DNA of 64,000 bases, taken from assembly GCA_004794655.1 (NCBI GenBank), contig SMMW01000009.1:394501-458500 (forward strand). The letters are read 5' to 3'. This document shows positions 22,309 through 35,384 of the stretch, in pieces. The DNA is from Marisa cornuarietis (lineage: Eukaryota > Mollusca > Gastropoda > Architaenioglossa > Ampullariidae). Numbering within the stretch: the first letter of the stretch is position 1; every line of letters begins with the position of its first letter. A program made the translations under genes and the position numbers. The notes beneath the pieces are model-generated. The model saw nothing but the letters and a program-made list of their open reading frames with translations, made no database searches and was not told the origin of the DNA.

Positions 22309-23876
22309 CGGTGTCCTTACGCACCTTCGCCGGGGGATCGATGAGATTAGCTTCTTTGAGAGGCGGGTGCCTTTATTTAGAAATGATTCAGGGTGCGTAA
22401 ACAGGACAACAACAACGGGGCATTGTCAAGTTCGACACAATGCAGCAGCATCAGTTACAGCAACAACAGCTGCAGCAAGACAGCGAGAGAGATCTCACAC
22501 AGTTCACTCCCTTTGTATTATGGCCGCTTTACCTCACCAATACTCGATTCAGTTCCACACCCTGCTGTATCTACGCCCACTACTTTAAATTACTTTATAA
22601 TTAAAATTAAAAGTTGCTTTGCTGGCCTCATCTGAAGTATCCAACCTGTATGATTACATGCTGTATGTTTTCCACAAAATACAAAATTTTATTTAAACAC
22701 AGAACAGAGGAATGTCACTAAAAGCGGAAAAAGTCACCACACGAGATCAATTTTTCCACATAAACAGGTACAGAAATAAGAAACATACTGAATTAACAGA
22801 AACACAAAATCACGTGTCAGGGCTGATGAAAGGCAGGTATGTCGGGGTAAGTGCCTGGCAGTAGAGAGCACAATAAAGGCATCATTTAAACATCTTCATG
22901 ATACCTACTCTTAAAAAACTCAAACGTCAGAGAATATGTCTTGTACTCCTTGTTTGCAGATTACATTGCTTTCTTCGTGAAACTGCGTGCGTGCGTGCGT
23001 GCGTGTGTGTGTGAGAGAGAGAGAAAGAGTATGCGTTTGGTGATGATTGATAGTCGAAAAGAATTTTAGCCAAAATTAGTCGACTAGCTCGATCTGGAAG
23101 AAAAAGGAAGCGAGAAAATATCCATGGATACTAAATATGAAACAATCCTATCAGCAATGAATAAACCACAGCCCTGAATACAGCGTAGGGACTGTTGACC
23201 ACCTCGCAAGTTAACAAGAGCATGTGACTAGTCTTCACTTTCATTGTTCATCTTTTTAATTTCACCTTCTGTTCCTTTTTGATACTGAATTATCTCGCGA
23301 TTTTTCATCCTTGATAACCTTTACTCCGCTGATTTATCTTGTTATGTTTCACCTGCTATTTCTGGCAACACTTTGTTTTCGAAGACAAAAACAAAACCTT
23401 TAAAGCATTGGCTAGTTTTGGAGGCGGAAACAGAATTAAGAATTTCCTTATCAAAGCGAGGGTTTGGTGTTTGTATGTTGACGGGGTGGCAAATGGCCAC
23501 CCTCAGGCCCGAGGTTGGAGCGACCTATAGCAGAGGCAGAGCGATTAATTGTTCTCGACTGCATCTCGCGCTGAAATCCAACACCAACACCTGATAGTAA
23601 GACTTCACTATCCTGCGGTGTTGTGTGTGTTTGTCCTGGTTTATTTGTTTTAATGCGTATTTGTTTATTTGTAAGCGCTTTAGTGCGTGTGCATGAGTCT
23701 TTGTGCGTTTTTTTATGCGTGTGCATGGGGTGAGGCGTGCGTGTGTGTGACAGACGTGTAACCTGTCTTTCTCATACTGTCTTTATCGAACAGCAGGATT
23801 TATACAGCGATTCCATCCTCCTCGGTAAAATGTTAGTATTGCACGTAACGTGCATGAAGCACCCGAGCGTACGCCC

Positions 23877-23935
23877 AGGCTGACCCTGACACTAACCCTA
23901 CCCAGACCTGACCCTGACCTGACCCTGAATCCGTT
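23877..23935. repeat. Degenerate CCCTGA/CCCTAA-like repeat
   Basis: GCTGACCCTGACACTAACCC then TACCCAGACCTGACCCTGAC shows hexamer-like periodicity reminiscent of interstitial telomeric repeat, but no run of perfect units. The motif may simply be a short local repeat. Confidence 0.35.
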
Positions 23936-25204
23936 GACAGCTTTCGCCATTCCGCAGAACAAGTCCTGTGACTCACCAGAGTTTGGTACCACATTACAGA
24001 GCAGGAGGAGACCTAAATGTCGGAATTAATAATCGCTGGCATTCTAACATTCCTGCAAACATTCCCACACGTTGACACGAGAGAGAGAGAGAGCGCGCGC
24101 GAAAGCATAGATACTCTTGCAAATGTCTAAAAATAAACCTTTCTTATTGTTATTATTCCAGAAATATTAGTCATACTTTGTGGTTTCCACGCAGCGCTGA
24201 TTTTTTTAAATTTATTATTTTTTTTTTTTAGGTCCATAGTCAGGCCAAGTTTGATCTTCACAGTTTGTTGAGTAGAAAAAAAAGAGGCAGGTATGATGAC
24301 CATGTGATTTTTTTTACTGACTAAAACAGGGGTGGGAAATTCGTCCAAGGGCCATTTTGATATTTATAACATTATTCGCAGACAATACAAAATTATCTAT
24401 TTAAAAATTAGCCTGGTGTGTTTGTTTGGTCAAGCTGTAGTTTCACTACAGTGTGCTAACACCTTCACAGCCTGAACAATGCCAGTCTGACTGGCACTAC
24501 TGTCCTCTGAGTCACCACAATCCACCTTTTAGTAATTAAGTGTGCGAAAATTATGCTCTGATCCTATGAAAAAAAACCAAAGAGAGAAACAACTGTAAAA
24601 TATGTTTACAGTTATAAAATTCCTAGAGGAGACAAGGTACATAGTCACAAAACCTGTTTTCCCTAACGCACAATTTTCTGCTTGCGGTTGTGCCGTGAAA
24701 GAACATTAATAATAATAATAATAATAACTGTCTATTACACACATACCTCCTCCTGATGAAGGTGTCCATGGCATTTACATGGTGTTTACACACATGCTAC
24801 AAACACAGACATGCTTGCACATGCACAAATAAACTCATAAACCTAAACGAATGTTTGCCTACCAAAGCTTTTTCATTTGCTTATCTATGAAAGGATAATG
24901 TTGGACCCTTGAATGCCTAAACTGTTCACTACGATACACAATCATGTCAACGATCTTTTATTATTATTATTATTAATATTATTAATATTATTGTATGAAC
25001 CGACATGGTGTCACATGCATGCATAATTCTCCAAATTGTCCTTATTGGCCGCGGGCAGCTGTCTGTTCCATCATGTACTCGTATGTGGCCTGTCTATCCC
25101 GTGATAGACGTTCCTGGCTTGTCCCTCAAAATTTATATGGTTAATTTTATGTGACTAGGATGAAAAAGCGTAAAGATTTGTTATTGTTGTGGTTGTTCTC
25201 GTTC

Positions 25205-26235
25205 ACCTATTTTTTGTCAGACCTGGAGGCCGGCTTTAGAGATAAAACTGGCAGTCATCTGCAAGGCATCCACAGGTCCGTACAACTTGATGTCGAGGGG
25301 CATCGGTGACGGCCAGACTTCCGGCATCAGTTCCTGGAGGAGCCTACACTCCTGTAGGACAGGCTCCGTGGTTTGTTCTGCGTCTCCACATTTCGATGTA
25401 CTCTGCGTCATTCACGTGTCTGCTGTTTTCATGGACATTCAGGTTGATTCTGACTGAGGTTATCACTCCACCTGTCCTGGTACCCTCTGATCTGGAATTA
25501 CTTTCCCTCTTGCAGATGTGTATCTTGGATGCAGCAGATGCATTCCAGTGCATGATGGTAACATTGGGATTGTTTTTGGTGGTGCGTTGGCCATTTGCTC
25601 TTCTTCTCCCATCTACTGGCTCCACAGGATAGGTTGAAGAAACCTCCAGTTGTTGAGAGTGGACTCCCTTGAGGCACGGAGCCCGGCACTCCACCTGTAT
25701 GGTGGATCTTCACAGGGCGAGTGCCATTCCTGTTGATTCTGTCTCCAAGTGTCATAATGTCTGTTGTTGGATGGCGTTGTGGTGATTTAGTGTGCACCGT
25801 GGGGCCCAACAATTCTGTCTTCAGCATTGCAGATTTTTTCAGGGTTAACCACCCTTAGCTCATGGCCTATGCAATAAGTGCATCCTGTCCTGTGGGCACA
25901 GGGGGGATTGTTTGCTGGGATCCCGCTTCAGAGCCAGAGCTTATAACGCGGCTCTTTACCGCGTGGTGGGTCTGTCATTGGACACATTGGGTATTTCCGC
26001 CCAGTCCTGGTCGGAACACCGGCAGTTGGTTGGCGACTACTTATTTAACCTCCGTATCTGGGGGCCATTCTCCTATCCGCCACCCGGAGACGCCCTGGGT
26101 TGGGGGTGGTCGCCCCGCTACCGGACTGAGGATAGCTTAGTCCCAGAAAGATTTACTGAAATCTGTGGCTGCCTTGGCGGGCCGGATCAAATGATTTCAC
26201 GGGTCGTATACATTTCCCACCCCTGGAAAAAAAAA
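25205..26235 (-). pseudogene. Internally deleted non-LTR retrotransposon
   Basis: Reading the minus strand, a 5' leader (about 26235-25620) precedes an endonuclease-like start: NVTIMHWNA near 25600, CCIQDTHLQEGK in another frame, then TGGVITSVRINLNVHENSRH and VNDAEYIEMWRR. These resemble the EN domain of Jockey-like elements (QWNAEG, QETHL, GGVLTLVRNN, GAEY). The sequence then jumps straight to the ORF2 C-terminus, STSKCGDAEQTTEPVLQECR and SFISKAGLQV with a stop near 25217. Most of EN and all of the reverse transcriptase and RNase H are absent. An ACAACAATAACAA tail follows the stop. The element is dead by itself. Its C-terminus is related to the one at 21.4 kb. Confidence 0.75.
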
Positions 26236-29200
26236 ACACCGGCCCAGGACGTACTAAAGAAGAAAGTAATGGTGTTCTGTCCATGTTCTTTTCCTTTACT
26301 TAGACATAACAACAGAAAATCAAATCCCGTTAAGAAAAGCAGCTAGCAGTTTATCAAGAACATTTATCACTATTATCGATCAAGGAAGGCTGCTTCGATA
26401 TCGCAGTCGCTTTTTCAAAATGCAACGAAGCTCTGGGTTCTTATCGCAAATCTCCTCGATCTCACGGAATATAACACTTGTTCTCAAGGCTGGTTTTCGT
26501 TGTCCCCACCCCCACCCCAGGTATTTCGCTTTACTCCTCCATCATCACCTCTCTCTTCCCCCTCCCCCGACTTTCCCCACCCCTTCCTCCCTCACACCAC
26601 GACAGCCAAGCAGCGTACAAAGGGAGGTAACATGCTAGCTGTTGATGCATGTGGGTGCAGTAAACTAACCAACCACCTTGGTCTGCTTCTCTGCTGCTGC
26701 CGCTAGCTGCTGTTGTTGTCTGGGTCACGCAGTCTGTGGCATGCGGGCGACTACTCCACCCTCCACACCGCAGACTGACAACCCTACGCTTTCCGTTTGG
26801 GGTCTGCTTGCAAGTTGAAATATGCACAAGAATTGTTGTTTTTATATATATATATATAAAAGGGGAGGGGAGAGGAGAAGTAATGATGCTACTTCTCTGT
26901 CTCTGCGTCACGTGAAGTTGTTTTGCAAGCAATCACGGCTACGAGATTCTCACCTAATCCCAGGTAACTTGCTCGCCATAATTAACACTAACTGCTTCTA
27001 CGCCATCTCTGAACAAACAAACAAACAAAGACACAAAGCCTGCGTGTACAGCTCGCACGATTTCTCAAGCCTGACATCCATGACAGATTTCTATCTGCGC
27101 GTGTTCTCGTAAAGATGGAGATAATAATGATGGCAGTGAATGATTACAGACGTGTCTGCTTGCACGTCCAACACGCACGCATGCGCATCTATGAAAACGG
27201 ATATACGTCTAGAGTAGACTATGTAGTCCCAATGGTGATACGTGGCATCTCTATGGTCACTAGATGTCACTCGCAGTTCCCGCAAGAAGGTCGGCGCCCT
27301 CTCCGTCTCCCCCACCCCCCAAACAAGCACACACACACACACACACTACGCACACTTGGTGGTTGCGGTCTCACTCCACTCCACTCCCCCATCCCACCCC
27401 ACCCCATATTCCATCACCCACCCACACATGGTGTGCAGCTCACACGCGCTATCGTCCCTCACGTGCTGACTAGCAGGCGCACACGCGCGTGGCTTCGAGA
27501 CAAGTTTATCCTTTGGACCTCTGCTTTACTATTGTATCTTCTTGTGACAAAGTGGATTACATTACAGGCAGTAGGAGAGACTATAGATCTCTGACCATGC
27601 TGTTTATCTACCCCATCCCTCGTCCCCCTGGGACGGTAATTATGAAGCGAGGGTAAGTCTTTGCCCTTGGGCATCATGGAGAACTCAAGGACAGCCATCT
27701 TGTTCGTAAAATGATAAAACGGTGTCCTGAACCGTGGATGTTGTTTTACATATGGAACTGTAGTTATAAAGCGGTAACAAAGGTGCCCTTGGGGCTTGGG
27801 TAAAGTCACATCAGGTACCCCTTGGTGTCTGGCCATTTCTTTATAACTTCGAATCAAGATGCTTTTCCTTGAGTTTCCCATTTTGCCCTGGGGAAACGAC
27901 ACTGTCGCTTCTTAACCACGGTCCCTGGGCACTGTCTATGGGGATAGGTGTCCGGCTTCTGCAGAGGTCCGAAGATTGTTCACACCGCGCTGATGCACGA
28001 TCATACTGGAAGCCGGACAATGTCATCATCTTGGCCATCTCGAGTTTTGCTTGTTAACTAGCGGCACCACAAGGACGCTGAACTTTGACCTCAATGAAAA
28101 ATGTACATCGTTGTAGCGCACATTTACTGGGAACTAATCTAATCGTGATAGATGAACACTGGGGTCGACATGGAAGCAAATACAATTTACATTGCCACCA
28201 TGATGATGATGATGGTGGAGCTAGGAAGAGAGCAGAAGGCAATATTTACAGACTAAACGAATCAATTTAGAAAAGATATAGAAAAAAAGACTCCACGTGA
28301 AACAGATGATTACACACAAACAGTTGAAAAGTAAAGAGGATAAGGGAAGGGCTAGGTGTTCGCGAGGGTCAAGGGGACCAAAAACAGACGCACAAACTTC
28401 ACGCACAAGCCACCAGACTGCTGACTAGGACACAAAGTTCAGCGAGCAGGAAGACAGCCAAATGTTCTGACTCGACCTTTCTGGCCACTCGCCACCGCAT
28501 AAGACGGTTTGTTCGTCGAGCGTTCGGCGGAATTGTCATACGGTTGAGGTGTGATCCGGTGCGAAGGGTCAGTCGACCCCCCACCAACCACATCTCTCCT
28601 TCATCGTCCACAAGCAAAGGATGCTGTCTGCAGTTGCTTCTGCTGCAGTATTGATTATGTAAAAGTGGAAACATACCAAGAGAGGGGAAGGTTTTGTGGC
28701 GGGTTCGTGAGTGGGTGGTTGGAGAGAGTGCAACCAGCCTGAAGTCATGTGCAACGCTTGCTGAATATATTGTAATGCAATTAACAGCTACAGAATCTTC
28801 TTGGAGGTGCATGATGCTAAATAAGCCTGCAGTTTGCTGAAGGTGTTAACTCGGCGTCCCCCATACACGCGGGCGCGCGCGCGCGCACACACACACACAC
28901 ACATACTCACACACAGGCACATGCATATTACCAGCCAGCCAAGTCGGGGTTTCGCAATAATCCTGCACACCGTTCCTGCCAGCTTCGAAAGTGCATTAAC
29001 ATTTCGTCTAGTGGCTGTGCACGGTCCACCCTGCTCGCCTGTAAGAGCAACCTGCACAACTGCATCGACAGCGATGCGGAAGGGATGTGTCACAACGGCT
29101 GGACACGCTGTTTGTTGATCCGTCCACCTGTTAGCTCATCACATATTAAACGATATCCGATGCTTGCATGTCTTGTAAACAGCTAGCCATATAGGACAAT

Positions 29201-30395
29201 AATATCAAATGATTTGACATCTGTCAGTAGTGTAGCACCTAAGCCGTTGATTTAAATGAGTGCAAAAACGTTAAGGTGCTTAAGGTAATCATATCAACAG
29301 CAGATAATTTCAGATTACAGTGGTTTTACTTATTGCCTCTGGTAGAATTGTCCCACTGTCCAAATTGGGGCTTCATGGAGAACAGTGCGGTAGGAAACTC
29401 AAAACCATTATTATGATGCTCTCTGTAGGTCAAGGACGCAGTCTTGACTGTGGTAAATACACAACAACGGCTGGCATGCTGGCTTTGGTAGAGAGAGGGC
29501 TTCGCAGACTCGGTCTCTCTCCCTCTCTTCTCTTCTAACGAGGCGCACGCGCGCATGCACACGTAGGCTTCACAGACACACGCACGCACGCACAAACTGT
29601 CATCCCCCTCCCTCTACACAGCGATGGTAAGGTGGAGCAGAGAAAGGTTATAGGTGCTTGAGAGCAGAAAGGTGAGAAGTCTGGGTAACGATGAGAGAGG
29701 CTCAACCTCGCTCTGATCTGCCAATGTCGCGGTGACAAAACGTGGGAGGATGCTGCACGGTACTTCAGCATCCTTATCCCCCCCCCTGCCCCTCTACAAC
29801 GTGCATGCCAGTGTTCACAGATGGAGACAACAGCACGAAGACTTGTTTACGTTCTCCAGTACCTTCCATGGCCAACAGTTCTGGTTACTTCCTATCTCCC
29901 AGCTGCAGTGCACTAGTGCTAGAGATGTTGACATATGCCAACGAAACATAGGAAAATAAATCAAAGGCAAAGAATAATCCTCTGTCGTCTGCTAAACTGC
30001 AATATTTTCTCTGGCGCCATCGCCTCTCCAACTGCTTTGGCCTGAGAGTACTGACACACTGACAAGACAGTCACGTGCTGTACGGTTTAATGCGGTATTA
30101 GGGCTAAAAGATTTCTGAAAATAAAAACTTGAACTTTATCGAGACTGAAGAAACCGGATCTAATAATAAATAAACAAATAATAAAATAAATCGCTTGACC
30201 TGAACTGGTTGTCGGGAGAGTGGCTACTGGATCCATAAAATAAATGAATTGAACCAACACGAACGTCAAGGGGTTAGGGATACTATTATTATACTATTAT
30301 TATTTTCAAGCTATGACAACAGATTCACTCTCCCAGCTGCGGAACATAACAGAAATAGCTTGTTATACTCTATGGCGTCTATGCGACCTTTCGGA

Positions 30396-30465
30396 TCAAT
30401 AATAACAATACATGTGTGATTTATGTAGCGCATGATCAGTGATCACGCTCATGAAGGCGCATGTT
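30396..30465 (+). repeat. AATAAC stretch with TTTATGTAGCGC hairpin module
   Basis: An AAT/AAC-rich start leads to GTGATTTATGTAGCGCATG, then GATCAGTGATCACGCTCATG and AAGGCGCATG. The GCGC...GGCGC ends and internal palindromic part match the layout of modules at 6145 and 18366. Confidence 0.55.
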
Positions 30466-30836
30466 TTCAGCGTTTGAGACAAAAACAAGACATGGACAGC
30501 ATACTATAGCATGGAGTCAACGGTATTATAATCGTCTATTCATCAAAAAAAAAAATCAACAACAACAACAAAACCTGGGGGTTGTAGGTGGTGGTGGTGC
30601 AAACACGACCGTTTCCATGGAGCCCACAGGTCGGTAACACACCTTCCTGAAATCTGTTCTCGGACTTCTAGCGTACAATCAACACGGACCCCGGGGGCAC
30701 ACGACCTCTCCAGGCCTCTTGCAGTGATCATAAATTACAATCGTGAATTATTTTTCCAAAATATATATATATATATAAACACACACACTAATGCTTCATC
30801 CTCATTGTTAATATCTATGTTTCATTTAATACTGTC

Positions 30837-30838
<2 letters not shown>

Positions 30839-30918
<80 letters not shown>

Positions 30919-30967
30919 CGATTTATATTGCGCAGGTATCCATTCAAAAGAATGCTCGTTGCGCAGC
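30839..30967 (+). repeat. (GAT)n with GCGC hairpin module
   Basis: About 25 GAT units are followed by CGATTTATATTGCGCAGG, TATCCATTCAAAAGAATGCT and CGTTGCGCAG. The best-preserved of three copies (also 13762-13871 and, inverted, 51121-51186). The two GCGCA blocks flank an ATTC...GAAT stem. Confidence 0.8.
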
Positions 30968-33900
30968 AAAAATAGAAGAGAAGAAAAAAAATAAAACAAC
31001 AGGAAAGTAAAAACTAATAAAGACGGAAATGGTGCTTAAGTCTGTCTTAAGTAAACAAATGAGTCTTCAGTCTTTTCTTTATATATATATATATATACAA
31101 ACGTCTGGAAAAGAGAACATTAGAATCAACACTACACTCATGTTAGAGTAGTGAACATGCAAACCAGTGAATGTAATTTAAAAGAATAAAATTTGTCACA
31201 TCTCCTTCTGGCCAAACTGATTAAGACACATCTTTTCAGAACGACTTCACGGTGACCCTGTCCTAACCATGAGCGTGTATAACGTGTGTCTGTACTTTAC
31301 TTTTGTGTGTGAGTGAGTGTATGTTGTAGAAGTGTGCGAATCTGTTCTCTGCCGTTAGTCTCAGCGAACTAGAGGACCACCAGACTTCCGGAAGCGCAGC
31401 GCGAAGATGGAATTTAACGAGACTTTTGATGCCAACAATATTATTACCGTCAGTGTATTGCTTTGTTGCACTATTAACCAAACCCTTGTTTATTTAGATT
31501 ATAACACAAAATTATTTGCTTCGTTAGTCTGAAATCTTTCTAATGGTATGAGTATTTATAGCATATAAATAGCATAGTATAACTAATAATTTTAGATGAC
31601 AATGTCTATATGTGCACTTTTCTTTGTGCTTTGAGCAAATCTTGGTTCTCAGTGGATTGAAGCCTATACACTTTGTTTGAGCGGCCTACCCTAGAGCATG
31701 AATGAGACCCGCTCGCCACTAGTTTTGGTCTTTCTATGTACCTGCCCGCAGAAGCGAAAAAAAACAACAACAAACAACTTAAATTGAAACATTTGACACT
31801 TTCACAGTGGCATGACTGGCATCCTATCATGCAACAGTATGAACCACCTCTTGACTGTTTCTTTATTGTTGTTACTCTCGCAGACTCTTTTGACATAGAA
31901 ATTACGGTCGTTCGCTAAACAACGAATTTGGCTAAACCGGAAGCTTTGTGCACACAAGCCTCGTTCTAAAAAAAAAATCGTCTGTAAGCAGTCCAGTAAT
32001 ACAAGTTCGTGGTTTGACACATGGACCTCACCTGTTGTCACGTGTAGTTTTGTTACTTTCCGGGAACTCCATGGTAGGGTCGGAGACCAATGCAGGTTAT
32101 TAGGCCATTAATTCAAGCTTGGCGCGAACACCCACTTCAAGTTTATTACCACCGTCAACTCACGAATCGACCGCTACCCGTGTGTTTTGGAGGGTGGCGG
32201 AGCTCAGCCACAAAAAGGAATAACAATACTGTGTTACAACACTCTAAGCAGACATAAGTATCAGCCACCTTTAACTCCTTTCCTCCCATTTCTCCTTCGT
32301 TTTTTAATTAAACACACCACTACACAATCAGTCCTTTTGAACAGAACGATGGGAATAGATTAGTGCTAGTAATACCACAGCCAATAAATGTGTTTCAAAG
32401 GCTGGTGACCACAATGAGTGTGTGTGTGTGTGTGTGTGCTGGCCAGGTTTCTCAATGGATTAGTGGCCAGGCTGTCACGGCGAATGGTAAGGGAGACCAC
32501 AGTTTATTGTTATCAGGATGGGAGACCACAGGGGGAAAGTATTATAGTACCGGTTTCTTTTAATTAGCGACAGGTTGGTCAGTCCCACGTCCACCATCCC
32601 TGCCAGCTTTCTTAGATCTCGGGTAGTAATTATAAGTTTGTGTGTGTGTGTGTTTGTTGTTCTTTTATGTTACTAAAAGAAACAGGAATAGTATGGCCTT
32701 TTGAGTGTTGTTGCAAGTTTGGGTTGTTTAATGAAAGTTGTTAGTTTGAAGCTTTAATTTGATTACTAGAAAAAACAAACTATTGTTGTTGAATGTGTTA
32801 AACATAGTTATAGTTAGGGGAGGAGACGCATATAGTGTCTTTGTGGCGCGCAAAACACCCCAGCACCAGCCTTGGTGTTGATCTCATATTTTACAAGCTG
32901 TAAGTTTAAATGTAAAAGTCAAAGAGTGCGAGTTATGTAGGTTGGCGGTTAATTTGTTGAAATTTGATGGGGCTTGGTAGGAAAATGATCTCTGCCCATG
33001 CGCTCTTGTCTTTGTCAAGGAAACTTGAAGAAGCGTTGTGTGAGAAAAGGAACGAAGCATTCTTGGCTGGCGGGACAATAGATGGGAGTGAGGTCGCACA
33101 GGTACTGAGGGCCAGTGTCGCATGTTGTGTACTCTCGCACTTTTGCTGAATTCTCTGTCGTTAATAAATGAATTGTAAATAATGACAATCGACTTACAGT
33201 TACACGAGCGTCTAGTCGGGTGGTTTGAGGATTGGCGTCAGAACCAAAAGGCGAGCTGGTTCTATACCGGTGTGAGGCAGCAAACTTCCCCCACTCCACC
33301 CAGCTGTCCGTCATGTACCGGTAGAGGTGAGGGATTGAATGTTGATAACTACAGAAATATAACAGTATTGATATATTGACGTTATTTACTGGTATTCTTA
33401 ATACAAGGTTATAGAACACAGCATGAATTCTCCTTTTTTACTTAAAATATTTACTTGTATGGCTGTAAATGACTATTTTAGCTGCAATTGTACGTATACC
33501 TTGCTATCTTTACCAGAAGTCTGTGATTTGACCATGTGACTATGATCTTGTTCTTGCACAGGATCGTGCTGTCTGAATTAAACAAGGGGGAGAACTGAGA
33601 GTGGATCTCCAGTTTCTTCCATTATCTCTCTTGTTACAATCATTAACAAGAACAGATTAAGACAGCTAAGACAAACACAACTAATAAATGTTTTTTGTCT
33701 TAATATGAGTTTTAAAAAATTCCACAAACTTACTGATGTATAGTTACAGAAGCCAGCACAAAATTATTCTTTCATGAACTCTTAAGATTGTAATTGAAGT
33801 CTCTAACACTTCACCCCCTTCACTTCCAAAGGTTAGGGAATGACCGCTACCTTTTTAGATTGTATTGAATAAAAGTGCTTGATTTAAATTACAAACATCT

Positions 33901-35384
33901 TTGACATTTACTTTTAAGTTGTAAAGTCATAAAAGCTAATGAATTTTTTTTTTTTGCACTGAAGTTTGGCACAACTCATTAAGAAAAACTTTCTTGACCC
34001 ATTTTCTGCTTTCATTTGTTTACATTATTTACTGATTATTGACTCTATAGAAGAATCTGTGCATGTGTGCACACACTTACTTTTGTTGGGTATTCTGTAA
34101 GTTAAAATTGAAGGAATCTCTGGTACTGCCTTGTGAGTATAAAGGGCACCTGTAAAAGGAGGAATTCATGATCCTCAGTTACTTTCTAGTTGTCAGTACA
34201 GTTACCAAGTCTCTTTACATGCTGTCGCGACTTGGTAGCACTATATTTCTTCAGCTTTTCCTCTGAAAGAAAAATTCCCCGTTTCATTCTTTATTACTTT
34301 TCAAATAAATCTAGGACTCCAATGCTGTTGCAATGTCAAATGCGATTTTGCAATAAACAATAAAGGCATAGAATGTTACTGACTGAAGAAATAAAGTACA
34401 GGGAATCTTGGGTTTTAATGGCTTTAAAAAAAAGATCTTTGTTCACTGGCACTTTGAATTATAATGTAACTTTTTGAATGAGCTGGGAGCCTAAATACTT
34501 CTTTATGTACACAAGCTCTCTTGCCAATATCACGATTTGTGGTTTGAAAAAACAAACTCTTCCTTTGATAGAGAAACCAACTTCCTCATATTTTATTACT
34601 TTCAATCAAATTTAGGATACTGATAATGCTGCAAAGTCATATGCTATTTTCCATTAACAACAACAAAAGAATGGAAACACAATATTTACCAAACCAAAAA
34701 GGGAATAATGTAAAAGATTTTTATAGTCTAAAAGATAACAAAAATCATTGATAGCATGTGTGAAGTAAGAAGACCTGATGTGAAAAGGTTCTAAGTTCAA
34801 GGTGCTCTTTCATATTATTTGATCTTCTGACGAATATTTAATCTAGTGAAGTTTCTCGCAACTTTGAATTATCAGGAGCCTTTTTAGTAGGGTGGGAGCT
34901 AAAACGCAGCTTTAAACACTTCCTGAATTAGTTTTTTTTAAATATCAGTGTATATTCTTTAAAATAGTTTACTCTTTACACTTTGTTCGGGATTTTCTGT
35001 TACTTAAAATTGAAGGAAATTCTGGTACTACCCTGACCATGAAAGGGTCTTTTTAACTAAGCTGGGAGTCCAAAAGCAGCTTTACACGCTATAGACATGA
35101 CACTCAGCAATGACAGCATGTTAAAAACAAAACAAACAAAAACTCCTCTGGTAGAAAAATTGCCTTTCTCATTATTTTGAATCACTTTCATTTAAATCTG
35201 GAATGTGCTGCAATGTCAAACACTATTTGCCATTAACAAAAAAAAAAGGAAACAAAGCATTACTTTCCAAATAACTCAGGCATTATCGTGGATTATTGTA
35301 AAGATAATAAAATCATTGACTGCATCTGCAAATCATGACAATGTGATATGAAAAGGTTCTAAGCTCAAGGTGCTTTTTTTCAAA

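Larger units (their letters stand above)
22011..25190. other. Non-coding stretch
   Basis: No gene recognised. It holds the promoter-like cluster near 22184-22308, a CGTG/TG/AG run near 22986-23026, a degenerate telomere-like patch (23877-23935), an AAT run (24706-24727) and an ATT run (24958-24990). Open frames near 22.1-22.6 and 23.3-23.7 kb show no domain. Confidence 0.5.
26241..33829. other. Long non-coding stretch, no gene recognised
   Basis: About 7.6 kb without a supported exon. Repeats include an AT run near 26846-26858, CA runs near 27326-27348, a short GAT run at 28198-28215, a GC/CA run at 28868-28902, the modules at 30396-30465 and 30839-30967, AT runs near 30762-30776 and 31081-31096, and GT runs at 32419-32438 and 32638-32652. 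Open frames of 100-160 codons near 27.1-27.9, 28.4-29.1 and 33.0-33.4 kb show no recognisable domain and overlap frames on the other strand. Confidence 0.5.

Noticed and set aside
25862..26346. 144-codon plus-strand frame, Trp/Pro-rich
   Set aside because: It is antisense to the 5' leader of the minus-strand non-LTR element.
27115..27902. Overlapping frames of 147-159 codons
   Set aside because: Low-complexity His/Thr/Pro content from CA and CCCA runs, with no domain and opposing frames on both strands.
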